Shown here: positions 47,011 through 58,796 of the stretch, in pieces
How positions within the stretch are numbered: position 1 is the stretch's first letter
How the letters are laid out: every line of letters starts with the position of its first letter
NCBI GenBank assembly: GCA_021234155.1
Contig: JAJEKV010000064.1
Location: forward strand, 2,604,001-2,668,000
DNA: 64,000 nucleotides
Source of the DNA: Isoetes taiwanensis
Taxonomy: Eukaryota > Streptophyta > Lycopodiopsida > Isoetales > Isoetaceae
Direction of reading: 5' to 3'
Translations under genes and position numbers: made by a program
Notes under the pieces: model-generated
Told to the model about the DNA's origin: nothing
Database searches by the model: none
Seen by the model: only the letters and a program-made list of their open reading frames with translations

Positions 47011-47823
47011 ACGACATATTCAACAAAATTTGGACTTATTCAGATTTAATAGATAACACTTCAAGAACGCCATTATAAGAATGTATGTATTGTTTGATTC
47101 TTCTTGATTGTTATAATTTTTATAAGTTTTGATTATAGAAGTTTATCTTTAAATTAAAACTATAATGGTTATCAAAGAATAAACTTGATTTCCAAACTAA
47201 TTTTCATTTGAATCTATTTAGAATTAGACATTTCAAGAATATAAAAATTTTAATTTTTAGTGATTTAACAGATTCAAAATTTAGCAATCATGATAATTAA
47301 ATGAAATTTGATGGTTTGATAAGTGATTGACTTGAAACTATTATAAGAATTTCACAATTTACAAACTTTTACATTTATAAAAAATACTTTAAGAAAAGTT
47401 TTAGTTTTAAATTAATTAAATGATATAAAGTTATTGGTTTAATAATAACTATTGAATAATTTATTATTGATGAAATAAAATATATTGACATTTAATTAAT
47501 AATAAACTATTCATTTTGTATTAAACATAAACGTAATCATTTAATTAATGTCAATCTAAAACTTTCTTTAAGTATTTTGAAAAGAATAGCATTTTAATTA
47601 TACAGAGTTATCTTAGATGAAAATTTAATTTTAAATCGATGAAATCAAGAATTAATTTAAAAGACAACTTTAAACTTTAGTAAGTATCATATTTTCGATC
47701 TAAAGATAAACAGAACAAATTATTAAAATTAGTAAGAGCTAGAAATACATATGATATTATCATGGCATTCTTGAAGTACATTTATTGGATTTGAATAAGT
47801 CCAAATTTTGTTAAATATGTGAT
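47011..47823. mobile_element. MITE A, copy 1 (813 bp)
   Basis: Bounded by ACGACATATTCAAC... and its inverse ...GTTAAATATGTGAT, with terminal inverted repeats of about 80 bp at roughly 80% identity (core AACAAAATTTGGACTTATTCA). Very AT-rich and non-coding. Two other copies (48840-49654; 50121-50860 inverted) show it behaves as a discrete unit. Confidence 0.8.
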
Positions 47824-48514
47824 AAATAGGATATGACCTTTAATTTCCAACTTCCTTGCTAATATCCTTTCTAAATTCCTCATATAAAAACTTTGATCAC
47901 TAGCAAACCATTTGAATAGTATTTTAATCATCATTATTATATTTGTATGTGGTATGTTCTTTGCTTTTCAAACATGTAAAAGATATGAAATGCTATTGAT
48001 AACCCACTTGTGCATTTTTCTTTTTAGTTAAATTATCTTGCATGAACATGTTTTTGTAGTTTCTTGAAGTTCAATATATAACAGATCATATCCTTTATAT
48101 GAGTGTATATAAAACAAATTACATTTGAAGCGCTACATAAAGCATAGAATAAGAACTTCCTTATATACAAATGAACAGAAAGAAGTTCTTATTCTATGCT
48201 TTATATAGCGCTTCAAATGTAATTTGTTTTATATACACTCATATAAAGGATATGATCTGTTATATATTGAACTTCAAGAAACTACAAAAACATGTTCATG
48301 CAAGATAATTTAACTAAAAAAAAAAGCACAAGTGGGTTATCAATAGCATTTCATATCTTTTACATATTTGAAAAGCAAAGAACATACCGCATACAAATAT
48401 AATGATGAATAAAGTGTTATTCAAATGGTTTGCCAGCGTTCAAAATTTTTATATGAGGAATTTAGAATAAGGATATTAGTAAGGAAGTTGAAAATTAAAG
48501 GTCATATCCTATTT
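47824..48514. mobile_element. Foldback element P1, copy 1 (near-perfect 335-bp arms)
   Basis: The left arm 47824-48159 is inverted at 48182-48514 around a 22-base loop (48160-48181). Outer ends are AAATAGGATATGACC and its inverse. There are a few mismatches and small gaps. No coding. Confidence 0.85.
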
Positions 48515-48839
48515 GGGTAAAAACAAATAAGAAAGTTAATTAAACTGGAGTTGTATCATCCCATACAAGAGTTCCCTATAAAATTTAGACGTGTAATGTT
48601 GGTCATCATTATTTCTTATGTAATTTGTTTCATAACCTAATTTAAAGTTTCAACCGAGAATATTAAACATGAAGTAGTGTAGAACATTCTCGGTTCAAAT
48701 TTTAAATTAGGTTATGAAACAAATTACATAAGAAATAATAATGACCAACATTACACATGTCTAAATTTTATGGGGAACTCTTGTATGGGATGATACAACT
48801 CCAGTTTAATTTAACTTTCTTATTTGTTTATACCCAAAT
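48515..48839. mobile_element. Foldback element P2, copy 1 (325 bp)
   Basis: Arms of about 150 bp from GGGTAAAAACAAATAAG to its inverse ending TATACCCAAAT, with an inner stem ACCGAGAAT(ATT) around an 18-base loop at 48665-48682. It abuts P1 on the left and A copy 2 on the right with no spacer. Confidence 0.85.
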
Positions 48840-49654
48840 ATGACATATTCAACAAAATTTGGACTTATTCAGATTTAATAGATAACACTTCAAGAACGTC
48901 TTATTAAGAATATACGTATTGTTCGATTCTTCTTGATTGTTATAATTTTTATAAGTTTTAATTATATAAGTTTATCTTTAAATTAAAACTATAATGGTTA
49001 TCAAAGAATAAACTTGATTTCCAAACTAATTTTCATTTGAATCTATTTAGAATTAGACATTTCAAGAATATAAAAATTTTAATTTTTAGTGATTTAACAG
49101 ATTCAAAATTTAGCAATCATGATAATTAAATGAAAATTCGATGGTTTTATAAGTGATTGACTTGAAACTATTATAAGAATTTCACAATTTATAAACTTTT
49201 TACATTTATAAAAAATATTTTAAGAAAACTTTTAGGTTGAAATTAATTAAATGATATAAAGTTATTGGTTTAATAATAACTATTGAATAATTTATTATTG
49301 ATGAAATAAAATATATTAATATTTAATTAATAATAAACTATTCATATTTTATTAAACATAAACGTAATCATTTAATTAATGTCAATCTAAAACTTTCTTC
49401 AAGTATTTTGAAAAGAATAGCATTTTAATTATACAGAGTTATCTTAGATGAAAATTTAATTTTAAATCGATGAAATCGAAAATTAATTTAGAAGACAACT
49501 TTAAACTTTAGTAAGTATCATATTTTCGATCTAAAGATAAACAGAACAAATTATTAAAATTAATAAGAGCTAGAAATACATATGATATTATCATGGCATT
49601 CTTGAAGTACATTTATTGGATTTGAATAAGTCCAAATTTTGTTAAATATGTGAT
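48840..49654. mobile_element. MITE A, copy 2 (815 bp)
   Basis: Same orientation and more than 95% similar to copy 1 by eye. It starts ATGACATATTC and ends AATATGTGAT, and begins the second tandem A-P1-P2 unit. Confidence 0.85.
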
Positions 49655-51092
49655 AAATAGGATATGACCTTTAATTTCCAACTTCCTTGCTAATATCCTT
49701 TCTAAATTCCTCATATAAAAACTTTGATCACTAGCAAACCATTTGAATAGTATTTTAATCATCATTATTATATTTGTATGTGGTATGTTCTTTGCTTTTC
49801 AAACATGTAAAAGATATGAAATGTTATTGATAACCCACTTGTGCATTTTTCTTTTTAGTTAAATTATCTTGCATGAACATGTTTTTGTAGTTTCTTGAAG
49901 TTCAATATATAACAGATCATATCCTTTATATGAGTGTATATAAAACAAATTACATTTGAAGCGCTATATAAAGCATAGAATAAGAACTTCTTTCTGTTCA
50001 TTTGTATATAAGGAAGTTCTTATTCTATGCTTTATGTAGCGCTTCAAATGTAATTTGTTTTATATACACTCATATAAAGGATATGATCTGTTATATATTG
50101 AACTTCAAGAAACTACAAAAATGACATATTTAACAAAATTTGGACTTATTCAAATCTAATAAATGTACTTCAAGATGCCATGATAATATCATATGTATTT
50201 CTAGCTCTTATTAATTTTAATAATTTGTTCTATATATCTTTAGATCGAAAATATGATACTTACTAAAGTTTAAAGTTGTCTTCTAAATTAATTCTCGATT
50301 TCATCGATTTAAAATTATATTTTCATCTAAGATAACTCTGTATAACTAAAATGCTATTCTTTTTAAAATACTTAAATAAAGTTTTAGATTGACATTAATT
50401 AAATGATTACGTTTATGTTTAATAAAAAATGAATAGTTTATTATTAATTAGATGTCAATATATTTTATTCCATCAATAATAAATTATTCAATAGTTATTA
50501 TTAAACCAATAACTTTATATCATTTAATTAATTTCCAACTAAAATTTAAAAGTTTGTAAAAGTTTGTAAATTGTGAAATTCTTATAATTGTGCTAAATTT
50601 TGAATCTGTTAAAGCACTAAAAATTAAAAATTTTATATTCTTGAAATGTTTAATTCTAAATAGATTCAAATGAAAATTAGTTTGGAAATCAAGTTTATTC
50701 TTTGATAACAGTTTTAATTTAAAGATAAACTTATATAATCAAAACTTATAAAAATTATAACAATCAAGAAGAATCAAACAATACATATATTCTTATAATG
50801 GCGTTCTTGAAGTATTATCTATTAAATCTGAATAAGTCCTAATTTTGTTGAATACGTCATAAAAACATGTTCATGCAAGATAATTTAACTAAAAAAAAAA
50901 AAGCACAAGTGGGTTATCAAGAGCATTTCATATCTTTTACATGTTTGAAAAGCAAAGAACATACCGCATACAAATACAATGATGAATAAAGTGCTATTCA
51001 AACTAGTTTGCCAGTGTTCAAAATTTGTATATGAGGAATTTAGAATAAGGATATTAGCAAGGAAGTTGGAAATTAAAGGTCATATCCTATTT
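49655..51092. mobile_element. Foldback element P1, copy 2, interrupted
   Basis: Same arms as copy 1, but its 22-base loop (49991-50012) is the exact reverse complement of the copy-1 loop, and its right arm is split by an inverted MITE A at 50121-50860. Confidence 0.85.
50121..50860. mobile_element. MITE A, copy 3, inverted and nested in P1
   Basis: Bounded by ATGACATATT and AATACGTCAT; 740 bp, reading opposite to copies 1 and 2. The intact right arm of P1 copy 1 (ACTACAAAAACATG, near 48281-48294) is the empty site. The flanking A-run was lengthened by four or five bases, consistent with a short A-rich target duplication. Confidence 0.85.
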
Positions 51093-51421
51093 GGGTAAAA
51101 ACAAATAAGAAAGTTAAATTAAACTGGAGTTGTATCATCCCATACAAGAGTTCCCCATAAAATTTAGACATGTATAATGTTGGTCATTATTATTTCTTAT
51201 GTAATTTGTTTCATAACCTAATTTAAAGTTTGAACCGAGAATATTAAACATGAAGTAGTGTAGAATATTCTCGGTTCAAACTTTAAATTAGGTTATGAAA
51301 CAAATTACATAAGAAATAATAATGACCAACATTACACATGTCTAAATTTTATGGGAAACTCTTGTATGGGATCATACAACTCCAGTTTAATTTAACTTTC
51401 TTATTTGTTTATACCCAAATA
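51093..51421. mobile_element. Foldback element P2, copy 2
   Basis: Near-identical to 48515-48839, with the same inner stem ACCGAGAATATT and loop. It ends the AT-rich stack; unrelated sequence (GAATTACGACG) follows. Confidence 0.85.
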
Positions 51422-51663
51422 TGAATTACGACGTTTTATTTCTTCCAAGTACATGGGTATTTTTGAGAAGTATTCCGTTGAAGGAAAGGGTGTCTCGGGG
51501 TTAACTTAGGTTCTAACATTGTCCCACCCCCTTCCTTCAGCGCCCAGCGCCCTCCTCACTCTCTCTCTAGTGCCCTCACTGCCCTTGCATACAGCCCCCT
51601 TGATTTGCCCCTTTCTGACTTTCTCTCTCTAGGGTTTACAATCTCTCTCTAGCCCCAAAACCT

Positions 51664-51965
51664 CCAAACCCCCCAAAAGGTGCTCTGACCGCGATTTTGA
51701 GTCCCCAAATTGGATTCTGAGCACACTTTTTGCAGCCGAGACCCCTCAAACTTTGGAACCCCCATAAACCCAAACCCCCAAAAGGTGCTCTGACCGCGAT
51801 TTTGAGTCCCCAAATTGGATTCTGAGCACCCTTTTTGCAGCCAGAGACCCCTCAAACTTTGGAGCCCCAAAAACCCCCAGACCCCCAAAAGGTGCTCTGA
51901 CTGCGATTTTGGGTCCCCAAATTGGATTCTAAGCACGCTTTTCACAGCCAGAGACCCCATAGCAT
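51664..51965 (+). repeat. Three tandem ~106-bp repeats in the LINE leader
   Basis: The units share AAAAGGTGCTCTGACCGCGA, TTGAGTCCCCAAATTGGATT and GCAGCC(A)GAGACCCCTCAAAC, and start at about 51675, 51780 and 51887. A minus-strand 121-codon frame over them only reflects the repeat. A promoter role, as for 5' monomers of other LINEs, is inferred. Confidence 0.8.
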
Positions 51966-52037
51966 GGCCACAGAAGATGGGCCAGCCTGGGAAAACCAAG
52001 GGAGGGGCCGCCACGGAAACGGTCCCGATCAGCCATC

Positions 52038-52421
52038 ATGGACAGGGGAGAGTCATCCTCCATGAAGAAGGAGGCTCGGGCTAAGGCTAAGGCCCCCTCA
52101 GCGCGGCCAGCCCGGCCGGACAGGAGTGATTGCTCAGACCACACAGGAACTCCAGCCTCGGCAGAGAATTGGAGCCACGTCAAAGCGGGCGTGGAGGCTA
52201 ACAGTGCCTGCATTGAGGCTAACAGTGCCCGCCTGGCTGGCATGGCAGTGGAGATGGAGTCCTCGGCAACCCATGTGCTCAGAAGGCAACTGGTGGTCGA
52301 GAAGAACCGCACCACAGGCCTGGAGACCCGCACACAGCACGTAAAAGATGGCCTTGGCCTAGCACACGCCGAGCGGCAACAAGGCCGGGCGGGAGCTCAG
52401 CGACATGCGGGCCCGCCCTAG
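52038..52421 (+). pseudogene. LINE ORF1-like fragment
   Basis: From ATG 52038 a 127-residue frame has a basic, Ala/Lys/Arg-rich start (SMKKEARAKAKAPSARPARP), then a helical region with a repeated ANSACIEANSARL motif that could form a coiled coil. LINE ORF1 proteins often carry coiled coils and bind RNA, and the position before the endonuclease fits. Downstream frames to 53.17 kb are Ala/Gly/Pro-rich and broken, with no zinc knuckle seen. Confidence 0.4.
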
Positions 52422-53168
52422 ACTGCGTGTTCACCACTCGGACACCATGACACAGGAAGGGAGCGGGCAATGCACGCGAGACAATGGTCACCGTGTCTCG
52501 GCCCCGGTCGAGAGGTTGAGGAAGCCACCATCATGGCAGCGGGGGGGGGAGGGCGCTCCGGCCGGACATACCCGGCGTTCATAGCTTGGCGTTCTTGATG
52601 AGTCACGGTCCGATCTTTGGCGGCAAGCCGCCCTCGCTACTCGAGCACGGAGCTCCGGGGTTGCGGGCAGCCATCCATAAACCGGGGCGGGGTCTCCCCT
52701 ACCGAGGTTCATAGTCAGTGCCGCAGCGGTCGCGGTGAAGATGGCCAAGCGGCGGCCGAGGCCACGCAAGAGCTGACCTCCCGGAGCTTCCACGAGGGCC
52801 GAGGGCCGACTCGGACCCGCTAAGAACCCCGGTATGCACTGCGCCGCAGCCGGGACCCCGCCTTTGCTGCCCGCGCTTAAGCCACCCCACGCCATCCCGG
52901 CCACCACCACCACCACCCAAGACAGGCCAGGCCCTCGCCCAGCTGCTTTGCGGACCCGCGAAGCCCCAATGCATTTGAACTTGGTCCTGCTTCTGCTTCT
53001 CCTACCACAGTCCCCCCTTCTCCTACTCCTGCTCCTACTCCTGCTTCCTCACGACCCACGCCCTCTCGACCACATCTTTGCCTCCGCTCCATCTACTTCT
53101 CCCTTTCGGCCTCTGCTTCCCGTCCTCCACCCTGACTTCAGCGCATACCCTTCTTCTGGCGACAAATA

Positions 53169-54128
53169 GGAATTGTGCCTCCGGGTGGTCTCATGGAATT
53201 GTCGAGGCTTCCTTTGGCAGAAGGGGGACAGTCTCAACTCCATGGCGGCGATATGGATCTCATCTTTCTCATAGAGACATGGGAGCATGCGGAGACAAAG
53301 GCTACGATGACCGGGGTTACCAACATTTCTCGGTCTTCAATGCATGCGGACGAGAGGGGTCATGGTGGGGTTGCTTGCTACTACTGGGACAACCTTGGCA
53401 CATTCGGTCACCCTCAAAAGGCGGCCGGACACAACCCGGTACTTGTGGGTTCGTGTGCATAATGCCGGTGGCAACCCTCTTTTTCGGCGCTGTTATTTCC
53501 CTCCTCCAGAGAGAGCACCTTCTATCGCAGCCACTCCGATGCGGATAGGATGGACCCTTATGTCGATCTATATGATGACATACAGCAGCACAGGCAGTTG
53601 GCTAGGGTCGTCCTTCTTGGGGATTTCAATGCACCGACAGGAGTAGAGCAGCCCATGAGACTTGACCCCCTCGCTGACGATGTCCTGCAGCTACGCCCCA
53701 CAGAGGCAACCTGGCCACGAGCATCGGATGACAGCCAGGTCACTCGCTTTGGCAGATAGTTGCTCCTGCTATGCGGTATTTTTGACTTGATAATTTGCAA
53801 TGGCCTGTCACAATGGCCCGCTTCTCGCAAGTGCACCTGCAGACAGGACAATCAGGGGGGAGGGTCTAGCGTGGTAGACTATGTGCTCGTAGTTGCGCAA
53901 GATATGCATCTCATCAGTTGTTTCCGGGTGGGCACCGACAGTCGGGATGAGGAGGTTGACTCAGATCACCTCCCACTTTATTTGGACATGGCTTGGCAAG
54001 CCGCCAGAACCCCCACTATGCCCGCCCTCGCCATCCCGATTCTGCCATTGTTGGATTATGAGCTTGACGGAGGACTATGCGAGATGCTCATGGGCGCTGC
54101 CCGGCAATTACAGAGACCCCCACACTAG
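53169..54128 (+). pseudogene. LINE ORF2, APE-type endonuclease region
   Basis: Segments in shifting frames spell an APE endonuclease: RVVSWNCRGF near 53.18 kb, FLIETWEHAE near 53.27 kb, LWVRVHNAGG near 53.45 kb, VVLLGDFNAPTG near 53.62 kb and VVDYVLV...SDHLPL at 53.87-53.98 kb. These carry the expected Asn, Glu, Asp-Asn and Ser-Asp-His active-site positions. An in-frame TAG (53757-53759) falls where CAG would read Gln. At least four frameshifts rule out function. Confidence 0.7.
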
Positions 54129-54406
54129 AGCGGCCGAACATATCAATTGATGAGCTATTACGGGATCGGCGGGCGGGTGTTTTGAGACCCCCCCCCCCCC
54201 GCTTCGGGGACAAAGCAACCTTTCAGCGTAACGGTGGCTTGATGGGAGTGTAAAGAAGCATAGCGCCGGCTTCCGTCACATTCGGATCCAGATACCGCTT
54301 GCGAGCCATCACCTGATACGCGCCCATCCGGAAAGGAGACAAAGGCGGAACCTTTACCGAGCACCGGGGAAATGTTGGCTGCTTTGGACACTCATCCTCG
54401 AACCTT

Positions 54407-56273
54407 TTGGCGCAGAGTGCTTCAAGGCCAGCCCGACCCTCTGAGGGGACATCACACAGGCGATTGGGGCGATACTGCGGCGACTCTATGATCCACCGAG
54501 GGGCCAGCGTCGCTCATGCCCCCACGGGATGGCCCCATTGGTTCTCGCAGAGGAGGATGTTGTGGAGGGCACGCAACTACCGGGCTAATGGGAAGGCGGT
54601 GACCTCGATGGTATGCGAACCGAGTTACTCAAATGGGCGGGAGGCCGCTGGCGGTGCCGATCCTCACTACCCCCGTTCAGCGTAGCATTGCGGGGAAGGT
54701 TTCCCCGACAATGGACCATAAGCGGGGGTTGTCCCCATTCACAAGGCGGACGACCCCACCGTCCGCCAATTACGGACGATCATGGTCGAGTTCGGTATTT
54801 GCCAAACTATTGGTGGCATTCTCGAAAGCAGCGAGTTGACCCATTGGCGGGCGGCGAGATGTGCGATCCCTCACACAAGCGGGCTTTAGACTACGCCACT
54901 CAGCGGTTGACCATATCTTTTTACCGCGGCACGCGATTGAAAAACGAAACCATCGCCAAGACTTGTATTCTTTGCTTTGTGAACCAGCGAAGGCTTTCGA
55001 TACTGGTCCCGGGGAAAAGCTATGGGCTAGGCTGCGTCAGCGGAAATTTGTCGCTTTTTATGCGAGAATGCCATATACAAGCTGTATGAGAGTTGTTTTG
55101 GCGAGGATGCACCCGATGGGCCAAGCATTCACCCGGTAGTATCGGCGTCGGCGCTGCCCCCCTCTCACCAACATTTTTGGCCTCTACATTGACCCGGTTA
55201 GAGCCACGGCTTCGAGCATGGGGGATGGCATCACGACTTTTGCACCCGGTCGTCCCCCGGCTCATCTATGCGGGACGATGTTGACCTTCGGCCCACACCC
55301 CGAAGCTATGCGATCCCATCGGATGCCCTAGACACATTATGCGGGCTACAAACATGCGCGTGAATCGGCCAAGACCGGGGTGGTTCTCATATCCTCTTCC
55401 GCCACCCCCGCCTCCTGCACTCACATATCGAGGGCGGTCTATGGAGGTCACGCCCACCTACAAGTACCTGGGGTGGAGTTCCCCTCCTCACTTTCGGTTG
55501 GGGAGGCGTCCATCCGCTTTGAGGTGGCGGTTAGCTGGAAGGTGCTTTATGCCATCGCGAACACTTGATCACCGAGCCCGAGCTCTATGATTGGGGCCAT
55601 CGGTCACATCTGTTTTTTGGTGGCCCCTGTCTGTATGGGGTCGAGGTTTGGGGCCCGGTCGTCTCTTTGGCGACCTGAAATGACTTGGAGCAGGGTGCGA
55701 AGGCATTTTTGGCACGGGCGCTTGGGGTGAAACCGGTCCCCTATCGGATTACATTTGCGGCGGATTCTTGCCGCCACGCCGTGGCAATGGAGCCCTTGGC
55801 GGCTCGTGGCTGTTGTTGGAGGGTAAGAGATCGGTGGTTCGCCGGATGGAGCGTCGCGAGAAAGCAGATGCGTCGCAGTGGACCACGAGAGGCCGATCGT
55901 GGCGGCCTGCGAGGGAATACTGGGCGCTTGCTTCCTTGGCAAGCTCACGGGACCCGGCTCTAGAGCAGGTCAAAATGGCCCATTACAAGGAGCACATCAA
56001 CCCAGCGTTGGTTGGGGCCCGCAGGCTCTACCGCATTCCCTGCCCCTCCCCGAAAAGCGCGAGCTCATTGCCTCCATTCGCACGAGGTGCCACCGTCCTC
56101 GCATTGAGGCGAGGCAGGCGGATGGATTGGGAGCCCCCGGGCCGGGCTTTGTCAGTCTTTGTCAAGCGGGTGCCATTGAGGATAAGTCTCACACTTTCGA
56201 GTTGCCCAAAGATTGGTCGATCCGGGCGGACACGTTCCGCAAATGCGGCCGGACTTGCCCCTACATTTGTTGA
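54407..56273 (+). pseudogene. LINE ORF2, reverse transcriptase region
   Basis: Only fragments remain. Near 54.61 kb MRTELLKWAGG corresponds to the pre-RT segment of the other LINE (VEMLKWGG). A remnant of the NYRTIMV motif is at 54.77 kb, QAGFRLRHSAVDHI at 54.87-54.92 kb, a KAFDT-like piece near 54.99 kb, a degenerate YADD-like site near 55.27 kb and TYKYLGW near 55.46 kb. The C-terminal region to 56.27 kb ends in a Cys-rich patch (RKCGRTCPYIC). Numerous shifts and stops. The same general clade as the minus-strand LINE is likely. Confidence 0.6.
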
Positions 56274-56587
56274 TGAACACACCGTCGATCGTGCTCACGG
56301 GGAAGTACATTCGAGAGGTCTTGGATCTGCGGGCCCACCTTTGCCCCCCTTTGGCTGCTTTCATTGTCCGGGCACTATGGGTACATGAATGTATATATAT
56401 TTGTGTGTTTTTGCATTTTGTATGTTGGAGCGGTTTGTCGGCCGGTGATTCTTCGCCGCGGTTTTCCCTCGAAAACCTTCGGTAGGGGGTTTTTAATCCG
56501 GGTAGTAATCCGCTTGCTGCGCTTTTGTATTGGGTCCCATAGACCGATTGGTCTCCGTGGACGATAAAAATACCTTCCTTCCTTCCT

Positions 56588-56782
56588 TATAAGAATTGTT
56601 CGACTTTTATAAGCGGGGGCATTTGGAGGAAAAACATGTGAGAGATTATGAACACTTATATAAGTACATAGAAAAAGGCATGCCATTAGGCATGTCTAAA
56701 TATGGAAAAGGCATGTCTATACTTGGAAGAGCTAAGTATAGATTATGGAAAAGGCATGAGAGCCCAACGTGGCATCTCAACA
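56588..56782 (-). mobile_element. 3' LTR of the minus-strand Copia element
   Basis: On the minus strand TGTTGAGATGCC starts right after a purine tract ending in seven G (56783-56796). About 120 bp of it match the 5' LTR at 63.5-63.6 kb (CATGCCTTTTCCATAATC, CTTCCAAGTATAGACATG). It includes a TATATAAG box near 56655. The two LTRs diverge after that box, and the LINE tail adjoins the end, so the 3' limit is uncertain. Confidence 0.6.
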
Positions 56783-56798
56783 CCCCCCCTGGCCTCTC
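56783..56798 (-). other. Polypurine tract of the Copia element
   Basis: GAGAGGCCAGGGGGGG on the minus strand lies immediately before the TGTTGAGATG LTR start, as expected for plus-strand priming. Confidence 0.55.
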
Positions 56799-58005
56799 AA
56801 TAAAAGAGAACCAAAAATACAATATATAAAATGTCATATACAATTACTCAGAAGGTGACCAAGGATCGGACACATTTCCTATTTTTTTTTAACTTTCTTT
56901 TCTCTACGCTTCATTCCACTTTGATCCATTTTTGTGCATCGTTTTTATACGTCCACAGATTACATTACTACACCATAGCCATAGCCACCCTTCTGTTGGC
57001 CTGCATTCAATGCACAGCATGTCTTGCTTTGCCCTTCAATCGCACATGCATATTCTAATGAGGTATTACTGCAAGAGTACGTTTTAGTGTGTTTTGTGCG
57101 TGCAGCTGTGTTTGCTTCTTTTTGTAAGGCAAGAGGGGCCAGTTAAAAAATAAGGCTAGAGAAAAAAACCCATTCTCTTTTTATGGGACGTCTTCCAATG
57201 GCTCTAGTTTTCTGTTTCCAAACGCTATGTTCTATAGGTGTAAGCTCTTGGTTAGGTAAATGCAGCTCACAAGGAGGGCAAGACTGTAGCCAGACGGAAC
57301 ATTCTCATTTTGTCATTGTTTCCACCTCGCAAAGGAAACAAAATCACCCGACAATGCAAGCCAATCCATGTCTGTGATTTAAAATCGATTCCAAAGATGC
57401 TACTCGCCCTTTGTTCCATCAACGTTCTTCTTCTCGAATACTATTACGGCCGATCCACGGGAAAGATGAACTAGGACTAGAGCTCTGTAGCCGCCTCAAT
57501 GGATAGGAATGTTTAATTAGGAGCACCGCCTAGGTCTAAGAGCGCTTTTGGCCCCCTTCTGTATGGTTTTGACAGCCAAATCAAAAAGCACAAGAAGCAA
57601 AAGCAAAGGAAATTACGATGGATGTGGTTGTTGGAGCTTTGGGACAGACGTTTCCCTATTTTGGAACACGCCTAAATCCGACAGCTTCAATTTATCAAGG
57701 GTCATAGAGGAGACCACCCTTTAAACGTGGGAAAACTTGAAAGAACCCACATCAGTTCTGCATCTTAGAAGCCCGATCAAAACCAAAAGCCTGCATCAAA
57801 TGAAAGCAATAACATGAGGGTCTGATAGCTACAGATAAATTCAATATACAGCAAAGAAAAGCTGATAAAATGGCTAAACGACTCATATTATGTTCAATCA
57901 ACAAAATAAATGTGCATGTCCTAGTACGCAAATTAGGCAAGAATTAACCCTAATAAATTGCAAAGAAGGAAAATATCTGAGACCATAAGAAGCGAGCATT
58001 CATAC
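56799..58005 (-). other. Non-coding stretch between CSLD donor site and 3' LTR
   Basis: Begins at a GT donor following the CSLD-like exon (GTATGAATGC at 58005-57996). It may be captured CSLD intron plus Copia 3' leader. I searched it for the next CSLD exon and saw nothing convincing. Frames at 57183-57377 (plus) and 57752-57940 (minus) are unrecognised. Confidence 0.4.
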
Positions 58006-58796
58006 CGTATATAATGAGAATTGCAGCAGAAATTTTTATTTTTGCGAAAATGGCCTCGCAAGATTTCTCTTTAAAGCTAGGAGGACCGCCAGACTCGAGA
58101 TAAGCATCATCCTTAGGCTATCTTTGCATTGCCATAGTCGTAGATATTCATAGTTTCATACAACCATCTAGTATGATCAAATTCAGAGTACCTTCTACTC
58201 AATATGCGTCGATCTGGCTTAGGCGCTGGCAAAGGAAGAGTTTCGGCATTAGGGCCATCAGGATCAAGAATCTTGAAAGTTTCCTTGCATCCAGGGCATT
58301 TTCCCCCATTATTGATGGCATCAAAGTAGCAATCCCGACAGATTTTGAAGGCGCATTCACAAGGAAGAACATCCTCGCCCCTTTCATCCCTCATGGCCTT
58401 TCCATCACATCCATAAATTGCACAGGCATTCCCTCTAGCATAAGCCATTTGCGGATGGGCCACTTCGGATTCTATCATTTTATCTAGAACATGCCCTCGG
58501 GTAAGGCTGTTGAATCCTCCAGTGAATATAGTGTTGGACACAAATTGTTGCTCTGCTTTCGCTGCAACTGCCGGATCCACAACAACAGAGGTTGTATTAT
58601 TTGTGCTTCCATCCACTGAGTTCCTCAATACGAGGTCTGGAGTGGGTTGAACTGTGTAATTTGCTGGGGTTGCAGGCATTTGCACTAGATATTTGATTTT
58701 TGAGTTTACCCCCCCTGCCGGATCGTCATCTTCCCTTGGCATAGCTACATATTGGCCGATTGAAGCTCTTCTTCCTGTGCTTGGATAAGAGCAGGA
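58006..58796 (-). pseudogene. Cellulose-synthase-like D (CSLD) N-terminal exon fragment
   Basis: The open frame (58742-58113, open upstream to 58796) matches the CSLD N-terminus in order: GRRASIGQYVAMPRED, KYLVQMPATP, FTGGFNSLTRGHVLDKMI, and the RING-like zinc finger with eight Cys (residues 107, 112, 128, 130, 135, 138, 149, 152; CDGKAMRDERGEDVLPC). HTRWLYET follows. CSLD enzymes make cell-wall glucans in tip-growing cells. At about 58115-58122 a one-base insertion plus TGG to TAG breaks the frame. After it the family sequence resumes (PPSFKEKS, KIKISAAIL) up to a plausible splice donor at 58005. The true start codon and everything after this exon are missing. It reads in the same frame as the Copia ORF just upstream. 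Confidence 0.85.

Larger units (their letters stand above)
51529..56587 (+). mobile_element. GC-rich decayed LINE ending in (TTCC)n
   Basis: Sharply more GC-rich than either flank. In order: a CT-rich leader, three tandem ~106-bp repeats, an ORF1-like frame, an endonuclease region, a reverse transcriptase region and a 3' end with TTTTTAATCCGGG and (TTCC)n at about 56571-56587. That 3' end matches the reversed fragment at 8.66-8.83 kb. The 5' limit is approximate and no target duplication was identified. Many frameshifts show that it is old. Confidence 0.75.

Noticed and set aside
51649-52014. A 121-codon minus frame with repeated segments
   Set aside because: It is a reading of the three ~106-bp tandem DNA repeats in the LINE leader, on the opposite strand.
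58173-58487. A 104-codon plus-strand frame
   Set aside because: It lies antisense to the CSLD exon, which has clear family motifs.
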